DNA from: a virus | Virus record (IMG/VR): IMGVR_UViG_3300042345_000372 | Location: 1 to 20,686 of that record | Direction: 5' to 3' (one strand) | DNA length: 20,686 nt | Shown: positions 1-6,188 of the stretch, piece by piece | Position numbering within the stretch: the first letter of the stretch is position 1 | Layout of the letters: the number at the start of each line of letters is the position of its first letter | Made by a program: the position numbers and the translations under genes | Notes under the pieces: model-generated | The model's input: only the letters and a program-made list of their open reading frames with translations | Database searches by the model: none | What the model was told of the DNA's origin: nothing

Positions 1-440
1 GCTGATTCTTCATCTCCAAAGTTCTCTAATATATTCCTTGAGTGTGGAGATTCCGAACTAAAAGCAATCATTCTATTAAACTTAGAATACAACACAAACA
101 ATGGGTTTTTATCTTCATCATATATTGTAGTGCCGTCTTCATTTGGCTTCTCTTTATTCAAGTACAATATACAAGTTATATCTCCCATCATTTCATCTGT
201 ATGTATGAAATTGGGTTCTTCTTGATTTAATGGTGACTTTCTAACAAAGTTCCAATTAACTGCATATCCCGGAAAAGCTGAAAGCATATACTTTGCAAAC
301 TCGTCATCAGGATTTCTGAATTGAATATTCTTAAATTTATTTTCTCCTGCATCCTCAATATCCCTAAACTCATTGTTCTTTATTTGCTCAAGGTATTTAT
401 TTGGATTTTTAATTACATTGTCTAAAGTTAATAAATGCAT
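1..440 (-). CDS. 2OG-Fe(II) oxygenase-like protein, 3' end cut by window
   Basis: The reverse complement from the ATG at 440 stays open to the left edge, giving 146 residues with the C-terminus missing. Residues 78-82 read NFIHTD, followed by a hydrophobic strand (ITCILYLN) and later, at 129-136, SESPHSRN. The spacing H80-x-D82 ... H133-x-R135 is the iron facial triad plus the 2-oxoglutarate-binding Arg of the Fe(II)/2-oxoglutarate dioxygenase fold (prolyl-4-hydroxylase-like). Such enzymes hydroxylate proteins, nucleic acid bases or small molecules; the substrate cannot be told here. It is the last leftward gene seen, one base after the GroES-like gene at 442. Phages often carry such oxygenases near tail genes, so a virion or host protein target is possible but is inference. 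Confidence 0.72.
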   Translation of the reverse strand, partial: MHLLTLDNVIKNPNKYLEQIKNNEFRDIEDAGENKFKNIQFRNPDDEFAKYMLSAFPGYAVNWNFVRKSPLNQEEPNFIHTDEMMGDITCILYLNKEKPNEDGTTIYDEDKNPLFVLYSKFNRMIAFSSESPHSRNILENFGDEES

Positions 441-441
441 A

Positions 442-1008
442 TTAATTTAATTTCATTGTTATTTGATTGTCTATTATCCTGTACATTTTTACATCGTCAA
501 TAGTAAACTCATATTCGCTGTCGGGAGAAAAACATACTGTATCTCCCTTGTTTATTCCTTTACTAATTAAATAATCATTTGGATATAGCATCTCACCCAT
601 TAAAGGTTCATCACTAAATGGTTTCTTTATATAAGAGTCAATAGCATCTATTGGCTTAACAAAACAATACTTGTCGTAAGAATACCATGTGTCATCTTTT
701 TTATACATATAGAATTGGTCGGGTTCAATAAAGAACTTGTCGTCTTTAAAAAAACTCTTTCCGCTTTTTTGATTTCCCTTCATGTCATAATAGTACTTAA
801 ATACATTATGATGAACAAGCAATGTGTCGCCTGAAGATATTGGACCTTTATAACCTAATGGAACTTCTATTACCTTAGCAAATCTATTTGAAGATATATA
901 GTCTTCCTCAGATGTACTTGTAATAATTTCTAGTCCACTGATGGTTTTTGTATTGTTGTACCTCTTATTTATTAAAGATTCAACAATAAAATAAAATGGG
1001 GATTTCAT
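442..1008 (-). CDS. conserved phage protein, putative tandem GroES-like co-chaperonin
   Basis: This 188-residue protein resembles the clear GroES of this window (9964-10221) in two places. Its N-terminal half has YFIVES, then SGLEIITS (GroES: SGLILSGDD), then RFAKVIEV and GDTLLVHHNVFK (GroES: KRAVV and GDEIYYDKG). Its C-terminal third has KGDTVCFSP followed by TIDDVKMYRIIDNQI, against EGDEIYYDK and IINDVQCTVITENDV in GroES. It may therefore hold two GroES-type beta-barrels, or one with a large insert. The pattern is seen in the sequence; the co-chaperonin role is inference, since by length it is about twice a GroES. It overlaps the start of the oxygenase operon segment closely and begins at the stop of the 75-residue gene upstream. 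Alternative: an unrelated beta-rich virion protein. Confidence 0.6.
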   Translation of the reverse strand: MKSPFYFIVESLINKRYNNTKTISGLEIITSTSEEDYISSNRFAKVIEVPLGYKGPISSGDTLLVHHNVFKYYYDMKGNQKSGKSFFKDDKFFIEPDQFYMYKKDDTWYSYDKYCFVKPIDAIDSYIKKPFSDEPLMGEMLYPNDYLISKGINKGDTVCFSPDSEYEFTIDDVKMYRIIDNQITMKLN

Positions 1009-1235
1009 TAATAAAATATATTGTATTCAATAGAGATTGGAATAGTTTGTGTAAATTCTTTCCATAAAAGAATCTCATTTAATTCGTTTATGATGAATAT
1101 TTTTATAGATTGAGTAAAGTCTTCAAGTTTAATTAGATGTATTTCATATGTGTCACCTAAAACTTTTTGCCCTACTATGTAATGCATTGCTCCCCCTTTA
1201 TAGTCAGGACCAACAGAAATTTTTCTTATTTCCAT
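1008..1235 (-). CDS. small conserved phage protein, unknown function
   Basis: A 75-residue protein with no recognisable catalytic motif. It begins MEIRKISVGPDYKGGAMHY and alternates hydrophobic and polar residues in a way typical of a small beta-rich fold; the C-terminus ends with ISIEYNIFY. Its single-base start/stop overlaps with both neighbours mean that translation is probably coupled. It lies between a C1q-like structural protein and the GroES-like protein, so a minor virion or assembly role is plausible. I recall similar small proteins in phages of Bacteroidota but cannot name a family. Confidence 0.8.
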   Translation of the reverse strand: MEIRKISVGPDYKGGAMHYIVGQKVLGDTYEIHLIKLEDFTQSIKIFIINELNEILLWKEFTQTIPISIEYNIFY

Positions 1236-1849
1236 TAAACTTGATTTAATGTAACAATAATACTTGGACTTATAGGATGAACTGCAGTTGCCGGACTAGT
1301 TATCATTGTAATGTTAGTAGAGGTAGCAGTCCACATAAGATAAATATAATCACCTGCATTTAGTGCAATAAAATAATTCCAAGCAGCCATAACAAAACTT
1401 GAATTTGATTGAAGCTGAACTTTTCCTGTTGTATCAGCAACGTTGAATGCTGCAGTCGCACCATTTTTACGCAACCAAAAATCTACTGTCTGTGCTGAGC
1501 CTCCCGAGTTTGCTAACTGAGCTGAAAATAATAAATTATAAACACCTGTATTAGCTACGGTAATTCTTGTCAAGTTAGTTCCATCAGTTACAACAGAAAT
1601 TCCATTAGTAGCAGATGTATCTGTTGAATTAAGTCTAACAGGCACTGCTACGTTTGCTCCTCCTGTTAAAGTTTGAGTAAAATTATCGTAGAAAGAACCT
1701 TTGTATAGATTTAATGTTGATGGTGCAAGACTTAATATATCGCTAATTAAGAAATTTTTAGTTTCATTATTTGGAGTTACATCAGTACCAATTAACTTAT
1801 CTGTTGCTGTAGGTGTTGATAAAACTGAATATGTACTTATTTTTCCCAT
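1235..1849 (-). CDS. virion structural protein, C1q/TNF-like jelly-roll C-terminus
   Basis: This 204-residue protein starts MGKISTYSVLSTPTATDKLIG, a short N-terminal motif seen on phage tail or head fibre proteins of this host group. After about residue 50 it reads as a Ser/Thr/Asn-rich beta sandwich: FTQTLTGGANVAVPVRLN, then ITVANTGVYNLLFSAQLAN, then a strand with VDFWLRKNG, then WNYFIALNAGDYIYLMW. That order (Y-x-V/L-x-F-S-x-Q, V-x-x-W-L-R-K-N-G, L-x-x-G-D) is typical of trimeric C1q/TNF-like jelly rolls on virion fibres. It probably forms a surface trimer for binding or decoration. Assignment to tail or capsid is not possible from sequence alone. Confidence 0.72.
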   Translation of the reverse strand: MGKISTYSVLSTPTATDKLIGTDVTPNNETKNFLISDILSLAPSTLNLYKGSFYDNFTQTLTGGANVAVPVRLNSTDTSATNGISVVTDGTNLTRITVANTGVYNLLFSAQLANSGGSAQTVDFWLRKNGATAAFNVADTTGKVQLQSNSSFVMAAWNYFIALNAGDYIYLMWTATSTNITMITSPATAVHPISPSIIVTLNQV

Positions 1850-1855
1850 TTTGCT

Positions 1856-2107
1856 TTATTGTTTTTTAGTTATCTCTCCTGTCTCAATGTTTATTACAGC
1901 ATCTTCGCCGTATTTTTCCATTAGTATCTTTTCGTGTTTTGAAAATACATCCTTAATACTGTCTATGTATTTTATTAAGCTTTGCTTCTGCAATTCTAAA
2001 TCACCGAGATTCATTTTTGCCTTAGAAAAATCAGAATTCATTTCTCTAATGTTTTTTAATTCTTCTTCTGTTGCAAAAATAATGTCTTGAATATTATTGT
2101 CTTTCAT
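1856..2107 (-). CDS. coiled-coil conserved phage protein
   Basis: An 83-residue protein, mostly alpha-helical and charged, with a heptad-like stretch from about residue 12 to 65 (EEELKNIREMNSDF, DLELQKQSLIKYIDSIKDVF). It ends in the segment EKYGEDAVINIETGEITKKQ, a short beta hairpin. There is no enzyme motif. Similar short coiled-coil proteins with a C-terminal I-N-x-x-T-G-E hairpin sit in tail/lysis regions of Bacteroidota phages; the job is unknown (scaffold or tail assembly is a guess). A weak promoter-like octamer lies just upstream at 2130-2137, inside the end of the preceding gene. Confidence 0.8.
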   Translation of the reverse strand: MKDNNIQDIIFATEEELKNIREMNSDFSKAKMNLGDLELQKQSLIKYIDSIKDVFSKHEKILMEKYGEDAVINIETGEITKKQ

Positions 2108-2126
2108 TTTATTTAATTTAAGTTAG

Positions 2127-2549
2127 TTACAAATGTAATACTTTTTTAACAAATATTTTCCAAAGCAATGAAATTAATACTCCCACTAAAACTCCAATCC
2201 AAAATAAATTCTTTTTTGGTTGATTTTTTTTGCCTTCTGCCTTAGCTTGAGCCTTCTCAACTATCCTATCTTTGTATATAGTTTTAACCTTTAACTTGTA
2301 CTCTATTCTCTTCTCCTGCCTAGTCTTAGGGACATAGACAGTATTGTATTTAATAATGGTATCTTTAGTAGTGATGAATTTTTCCCACACTATTGTATCA
2401 TTTATGATAACAGGGATGGAATCTAACGTCGTTATACGAATAGTATCTCCTGTTTGCTCACATGTATAGCCTTTCTTAATTGCTTTGTTTAAATGGTACT
2501 GTGCAGAACAACTATACAACACAAATAATAATAATAATATTTTAAACAT
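2127..2549 (-). CDS. lipoprotein with C-terminal membrane helix, candidate unimolecular spanin
   Basis: This 140-residue protein opens with a short signal, MFKILLLLFVLYSCSAQ, with a lipobox ending at Cys14 (LYSC), so it should be lipidated. The middle is rich in beta-prone Thr/Ile/Val segments (DTIRITTLDSIPVIINDTIV, KDTIIKYNTVYVP) followed by a basic helix. Residues about 114-132 (NLFWIGVLVGVLISLLW) form one strong transmembrane helix near the C-terminus. A lipid anchor for the outer membrane plus a C-terminal inner-membrane helix is the architecture of unimolecular spanins such as T1 gp11, which fuse the two membranes at lysis. It lies downstream of the holin and endolysin genes, which fits. 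The function is inferred from topology and context, not from family homology. Confidence 0.62.
   Translation of the reverse strand: MFKILLLLFVLYSCSAQYHLNKAIKKGYTCEQTGDTIRITTLDSIPVIINDTIVWEKFITTKDTIIKYNTVYVPKTRQEKRIEYKLKVKTIYKDRIVEKAQAKAEGKKNQPKKNLFWIGVLVGVLISLLWKIFVKKVLHL
2130..2137 (-). promoter_or_regulatory. possible weak -7 promoter element
   Basis: On the minus strand this reads TACATTTG, matching the Bacteroidota -7 consensus TAnnTTTG. It overlaps the last codons of the spanin-like gene and would start RNA about 15 nt before the coiled-coil gene at 2107. No -33 TTTG is evident, and it codes for the C-terminal residues HL, so it may be chance. Confidence 0.25.
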
Positions 2550-2552
2550 GTT

Positions 2553-2837
2553 TTATTTTTTAAAGAAATTATTTGATTTATCACTTCTGTTTTTAGATTG
2601 CGATTGAGGAACTGTTTTCTTTTTAGAAACATGCGCATTGTCTATACCATCGTGGTTGCCACTTGTACCATTTTTTCTATTAATGCGCTCTAAGTCTCTT
2701 CGGTATTTTCTACGCTCTTCAGTGTCATGATACTTCATATCATACTTCACCTTCTTTTTTCTTGCTTCAGGATGTTCTTGATAATACTTTGCTGTCTTTG
2801 ACTTTCCTGTCTTTGTTCCTGCTAAATCATTTCTCAT
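2553..2837 (-). CDS. basic hypothetical phage protein
   Basis: A 94-residue, very Lys/Arg-rich protein with a central segment EARKKKVKYDMKYHDTEE and RRKYRRDLERINRKNG, predicted helical and nucleic-acid-like in charge. No domain is recognised. Its ATG overlaps the stop of the 45-residue basic gene upstream (ATGA), and it ends 3 bases before the spanin-like gene. Similar basic peptides occur in lysis/tail regions of phages in this group; binding DNA or RNA during packaging is conceivable but unsupported. Confidence 0.7.
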   Translation of the reverse strand: MRNDLAGTKTGKSKTAKYYQEHPEARKKKVKYDMKYHDTEERRKYRRDLERINRKNGTSGNHDGIDNAHVSKKKTVPQSQSKNRSDKSNNFFKK

Positions 2838-2971
2838 TTTCCTTGTCTTGAATAAGTTTTCTTATAATTTTTACTTGACTTCAATTTAGAAGTTTTGCTT
2901 TTTGCGTGTACGTTTGTACGCTTAACTTTAGGTTTAACCTTTTTTGTTATTTCTAGTTTTATTTTTGCCAT
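2834..2971 (-). CDS. 45-residue basic peptide
   Basis: An ORF of 45 codons read from the ATG at 2971 to a TGA at 2834-2836. It starts [18 protein letters not shown] and ends SSKNYKKTYSRQGK; nearly a third of the residues are Lys or Arg. The start overlaps the endolysin stop by one base (TGATG) and the stop overlaps the next start (ATGA), which is the packing used by every gene of this block and argues that it is translated. The C-terminal K-N-Y-K-K-x-Y-x-x-Q-G motif looks familiar from other small phage proteins of Bacteroidota, but no function is known to me. Confidence 0.72.
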   Translation of the reverse strand: MAKIKLEITKKVKPKVKRTNVHAKSKTSKLKSSKNYKKTYSRQGK

Positions 2972-3435
2972 CAGTTTTTTATTTCAAAGTGCATCCAATC
3001 AAAATTCTTTTCACGACCCAAAGATATAAATCCATGCTTGTAAAAAATATCTATCATTGGCTTGTATTCAGGTCTTGCAAATCTAGCAGTCTTAGATGAC
3101 TCCTTAAGTAAGTTTCTAGCAGGATCTAAGTCTATTGCAATACCCCATGAGTGCATGGATAGTGCTGTACCTCCCCTCATCTTCCTGTAGTTAAAACAAC
3201 CACCAAATAAGTCTATTCCTAACTCCTTAATCTTATCGTATCCATAGGTAGATAGTAGTTCATTGAATACAGATGTGAAATTATCAGCCACTAGTTTATG
3301 ACACATCATAGAATTTACCGAGCTGTCTAAGTCCCAAGCTATTCTCATAGGATATGGTAGTTTAATTTTCACTAAGTAACCTGCACCTGTGATATTAGCT
3401 GTACCGTATTTTTTTGTTGCTTGTTGTGTTGTCAT
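2971..3435 (-). CDS. endolysin, M15-family (VanY/M15C-like) peptidase
   Basis: This 154-residue enzyme cleaves peptidoglycan stem peptides at lysis. The zinc site of the M15 (LAS) fold is visible: [13 protein letters not shown] gives His95 and Asp102 as the first two ligands, and DWMHFEI gives His149 as the third, with Asp146 placed as the likely catalytic acid/base. FNYRKMRGG (residues 81-89) is the conserved upstream segment with the substrate-binding Arg. No signal peptide is present, so export should depend on the holin encoded directly upstream (the two genes overlap by 4 bases). The length is that of a single-domain phage M15 endolysin without a cell-wall-binding domain. D-Ala-D-Ala carboxypeptidase or L-Ala-D-Glu endopeptidase specificity cannot be separated here. 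Confidence 0.9.
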   Translation of the reverse strand: MTTQQATKKYGTANITGAGYLVKIKLPYPMRIAWDLDSSVNSMMCHKLVADNFTSVFNELLSTYGYDKIKELGIDLFGGCFNYRKMRGGTALSMHSWGIAIDLDPARNLLKESSKTARFARPEYKPMIDIFYKHGFISLGREKNFDWMHFEIKN

Positions 3436-3893
3436 TTAATTTTATTTATGTCGTCTTTGATGTCCTTTGCTCTTGCAAACAACAACTTCATTGACTGCCA
3501 TAGGTCTATCCCTTTTACTACTTTGTAGTTCTCATTAATAGACATTACCTCAATACTTGCCAATACCAATGCCACTACTTTAGTGAGCATGAATGGTACA
3601 CTAAAGAACGTAAGGATGATATCATTTAGTATGAATTGGTCTATTAAAAAGAACATAATAACTGTAATTTCATACAGTGCCAACTTACTTATAATAGATG
3701 ATAGTTTTCTGCTAGTTATTTTTTCTTCTAATTTATTAGCCTTCCAAATACCTGTAAAAGTATCAATAGATATTAGCACTCCAATCATTATAAGTATACC
3801 ACTTATTGGTATAAAGAATGCAAAACATATAGATACAATTGTCAATAGTTCTTGTTGTATAGATATTAATAGTAGGGATAGTTGTGTTTTCAT
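3432..3893 (-). CDS. phage holin, multi-pass
   Basis: A 153-residue membrane protein with hydrophobic segments at about residues 16-45 (probably one long or two short helices), 70-90 and 96-117, and a charged C-terminal tail ([17 protein letters not shown]). The segment [25 protein letters not shown] between the first and later helices is the hallmark D-x-x-T-G-x-x-x-A ... S/T-S-x-K/R loop of the toxin-secretion/phage-lysis holin family (Phage_holin_4-like). It would make the inner-membrane lesion that releases the adjacent M15 endolysin. It overlaps the endolysin start by 4 bases and its own ATG overlaps the stop of a two-TM peptide gene. Confidence 0.88.
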   Translation of the reverse strand: MKTQLSLLLISIQQELLTIVSICFAFFIPISGILIMIGVLISIDTFTGIWKANKLEEKITSRKLSSIISKLALYEITVIMFFLIDQFILNDIILTFFSVPFMLTKVVALVLASIEVMSINENYKVVKGIDLWQSMKLLFARAKDIKDDINKIK

Positions 3894-4054
3894 GAGTCTA
3901 ATTCTTCAATAGCTTGAGTTAAGGTAAAAGTTAAATAAAAAAATAATGTTATACCGCCCAAAACAATGTAATTTTTTTGTCCTTGAAACATCATAAACAT
4001 AGAAGTTAAAAAACCCGATATAAAATAAAGTGATGCTAAAATATTTGTTTTCAT
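3890..4054 (-). CDS. 54-residue two-helix membrane peptide
   Basis: An ORF from the ATG at 4054 to a TGA at 3890-3892 encodes MKTNILASLYFISGFLTSMF, then MMFQGQKNY, a second hydrophobic stretch IVLGGITLFFYLTFTL, and a short acidic tail QAIEELDS. Two transmembrane helices joined by a short polar loop are evident. Its stop overlaps the holin ATG (ATGA), so the two are probably co-translated. Size and position suggest a second small holin, a pinholin or an antiholin partner, but topology alone does not decide this. Confidence 0.75.
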   Translation of the reverse strand: MKTNILASLYFISGFLTSMFMMFQGQKNYIVLGGITLFFYLTFTLTQAIEELDS

Positions 4055-4058
4055 ATTC

Positions 4059-4364
4059 TTAATTATGTCCTAAAAAAACGTGTTTTGGGTTGTTTACTTC
4101 TATTGAGTTACTTCCAAAATCTATGTCTTGCTCACACATCACATCGTAATGGTAGCCATCAGCATAGATAGGAGGAGTAAGCTCATTACCTTCCTCATCA
4201 TAAGTGCCATCAGTAGTAATAATTTTACCTATATCAACTACTGCTTGTATGCCCGTGCCGTATGTTAGACCTTCTTCAGTCTCTACATAAACGCCTTTTT
4301 CTTTAAGGTTTTTTTCAGCATCTGCTTTAGTTGTGTATTTGAGTTTGTAGATGTGATATCTCAT
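4059..4364 (-). CDS. conserved small tail-region protein
   Basis: A 101-residue protein with an N-terminal helix/strand (YHIYKLKYTTKADAEKNLKE) and a beta-rich C-terminal half containing YADGYHYDVMCEQDIDFGS and NNPKHVFLGHN. The motif D-G-Y-H-x-D-V-M ... D-F-G is one I associate with small unknown proteins next to phage tail fibre genes. It may be a tail-fibre-associated or assembly protein. In most relatives it would presumably follow the tail gene directly; here the GIY-YIG gene intervenes. Confidence 0.72.
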   Translation of the reverse strand: MRYHIYKLKYTTKADAEKNLKEKGVYVETEEGLTYGTGIQAVVDIGKIITTDGTYDEEGNELTPPIYADGYHYDVMCEQDIDFGSNSIEVNNPKHVFLGHN

Positions 4365-4939
4365 TATGCATAAATTAAGTTTGTTTTATTTTTAAATCTT
4401 CCTGATAACATACCTTTTAATGTGCTTAAATTTATATTAAAAGTTTTACTAGCAATTAATATGCTGTCATAAAATATACCTGTATTTAAATCTAACAATA
4501 TTTTGCTTCGTTTTAAAGATATTTTATTTTTTGTTTCATCTGAATGAATATAACCTTTTTTTGAATTAACTCTTTTATTTATATGTTCATCACTTTGTTT
4601 TTTACCTTTTCTAGCAATACTCATTTTTTCCCTAACAGATATAGAAAAAACTGATTTTTTATCTGTTGTTTTAGTTAATATACAATTAAGTCCATTTATA
4701 ATAACACTATAAAAATCTTGCCAATATCTTTCACGACAATTTAAATCTAAAATAGTACATTCTTCTAATATTTCAATTTTATGATTTTCTATACCATATT
4801 TTATAAAAGAATTAAATAATTTTGGTTGTCTATCACAATTTTTTTGTTTTGTATATTCTAATAATCTTTCTTCTAATCTTATAGATTGTCCTATATATAT
4901 TCTATTAGAAGGAGAAGTAATTTTATATATTCCTATCAT
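4364..4939 (-). CDS. GIY-YIG homing endonuclease with C-terminal DNA-binding repeats
   Basis: This 191-residue protein shows the GIY-YIG nuclease core at the N-terminus: IGIYKITSPSNRIYIGQSIRL gives GIY (3-5), YIG (15-17) and the catalytic Arg a few residues on; CRERYWQDFY near residues 68-77 carries the metal-binding Glu. The C-terminal half (SVREKMSIARKGKKQSDEHI, then YIHSDETKNKISLKRS, then ILIASKTFNINLSTLKGMLSG) looks like NUMOD3-type helices followed by a NUMOD1/IENR-type helix-turn-helix. It is a free-standing homing endonuclease that cuts an allele lacking it and spreads by repair. It sits exactly between two tail-region genes, with 1-base spacing or overlap at each end, and is visibly more AT-rich than the tail genes beside it. 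Confidence 0.92.
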   Translation of the reverse strand: MIGIYKITSPSNRIYIGQSIRLEERLLEYTKQKNCDRQPKLFNSFIKYGIENHKIEILEECTILDLNCRERYWQDFYSVIINGLNCILTKTTDKKSVFSISVREKMSIARKGKKQSDEHINKRVNSKKGYIHSDETKNKISLKRSKILLDLNTGIFYDSILIASKTFNINLSTLKGMLSGRFKNKTNLIYA

Positions 4940-4940
4940 A

Positions 4941-6188
4941 TTATAGAGTTGTTAAGGTTGCTAATTGTGCATTAGTTAATCTTGTAGGGAATACAGTTGC
5001 TAATTCAATTCTATCATTAAAAAAATCAGCAGTACTTGAAGAGCCTATACCAATTTGACTTGGTGCTACAGCAAAAGCTCCTGTACTTGCACTTGTTCCT
5101 ATTTGCGTACCATTTAAGTATACAGCTGAATTACCTGTTTTGTATGCAATAGCAATCTTATTATTCCCATTTAAAACAGATATATTTGATTGAGTATAAA
5201 CATCTACACTATTAGCTCTCCATTTTGCAGTATATTTATTTGAACCTGATTCTTTCCTTATCCATACTTCATTGTTAGCATCTGCAAATATTCTCATAAC
5301 ATAACCTGTTGCAGAATATGTCATCAAAGTATTATTAATTTCTGCATATATTGTACCCTCTGTTGGACCTATCAAACTACTTATTCCTGTCTTACTAATT
5401 ACATCAGCATTACGAGTTGCTATAGCTGCTATTGTTGGAATATAGGATGTTGGGGATGAGCCGATTTCTAATTGAGCACCGTAGATTAGGATTCCGCTCG
5501 TTCCGTTCCCCGTATGGTTTGCGTTTCCTGCAGCATCGGTTGTGTTAATTGTTACCATAAAATCTAAAGTGTTATTTTGAGAGGTTGCAGTTAAAATAAC
5601 TCGAAACCATCCATTACCATAGTTTTGGGTAGATGCACTTAAACCTGCACTAACAAGAGCTACCGCACCATTTGTTAAGTTTACCTGTGCGAGAAGTTGT
5701 GTTCCGCTAAACGTGTTACTAAAATTCGGTATACAAAAGCCTATTTCATCCGCCTTTGCAAAAAAGGAAAAGGTGTAAGGCGTGAGAGCAGATTTTGAAG
5801 TAAGTTGCGTCAAACTATGAAATCCGCTTACTGCAGTAGAAATAAGTTTTTTAGCATTTGCATAGCCTTCGGGAGAAATCGCAGCATTTGCAGTAACGAT
5901 TACTGAGTTTTTTGTCCAAATACCATTATCAAACTGATTCGAATAAGTTAATGAATTAGTTTTCTGCGGCTCTACCAATATACTTGGACAACTACCTAAT
6001 GTATAATCTAAACGTGGAACATTGATCGCAACACTTTCTATAAGTCCTGCACTATTTACCCTTGTAGCTGTTGTTGCTCTTACAATATTCATATCGCCCA
6101 AAACTGTGTTTGGAATAACAGAATATAACTTGCTTGCCTTATAAGCGTTGGGTGTTACAATTAAACTTGCATCTGTTAATAAACTCAT
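4941..6188 (-). CDS. tail/adhesion protein with LamG-like carbohydrate-binding domain
   Basis: A 415-residue virion protein. Residues about 60-250 follow a layout common in phage receptor-binding proteins: SCPSILVEPQKTN, then SNQFDNGIWTKNSVIVTANA, then a jelly-roll carbohydrate-binding module (KSALTPYTFSFFAKADE ... GNGWFRVILTATS ... GAQLEIGSSPTSYIPT). Residues about 270-415 form a LamG/concanavalin-like sandwich (GTIYAEIN, NEVWIRKESG, NKIAIAYKTGNSAVYLNGTQ, then IGIGSSSTADFFNDRIELA). Such proteins bind surface glycans. The base composition is less AT-rich in 5440-5760 than in the flanking small genes, compatible with modular exchange of fibre domains. It shares a base with the end of the DUF285 repeat protein upstream. 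Confidence 0.85.
   Translation of the reverse strand: MSLLTDASLIVTPNAYKASKLYSVIPNTVLGDMNIVRATTATRVNSAGLIESVAINVPRLDYTLGSCPSILVEPQKTNSLTYSNQFDNGIWTKNSVIVTANAAISPEGYANAKKLISTAVSGFHSLTQLTSKSALTPYTFSFFAKADEIGFCIPNFSNTFSGTQLLAQVNLTNGAVALVSAGLSASTQNYGNGWFRVILTATSQNNTLDFMVTINTTDAAGNANHTGNGTSGILIYGAQLEIGSSPTSYIPTIAAIATRNADVISKTGISSLIGPTEGTIYAEINNTLMTYSATGYVMRIFADANNEVWIRKESGSNKYTAKWRANSVDVYTQSNISVLNGNNKIAIAYKTGNSAVYLNGTQIGTSASTGAFAVAPSQIGIGSSSTADFFNDRIELATVFPTRLTNAQLATLTTL

Noticed and set aside
42-230. Rightward frame of 62 codons at the left edge
   Set aside because: Antisense shadow of the 2OG-Fe(II) oxygenase gene, whose motifs are clear on the other strand.
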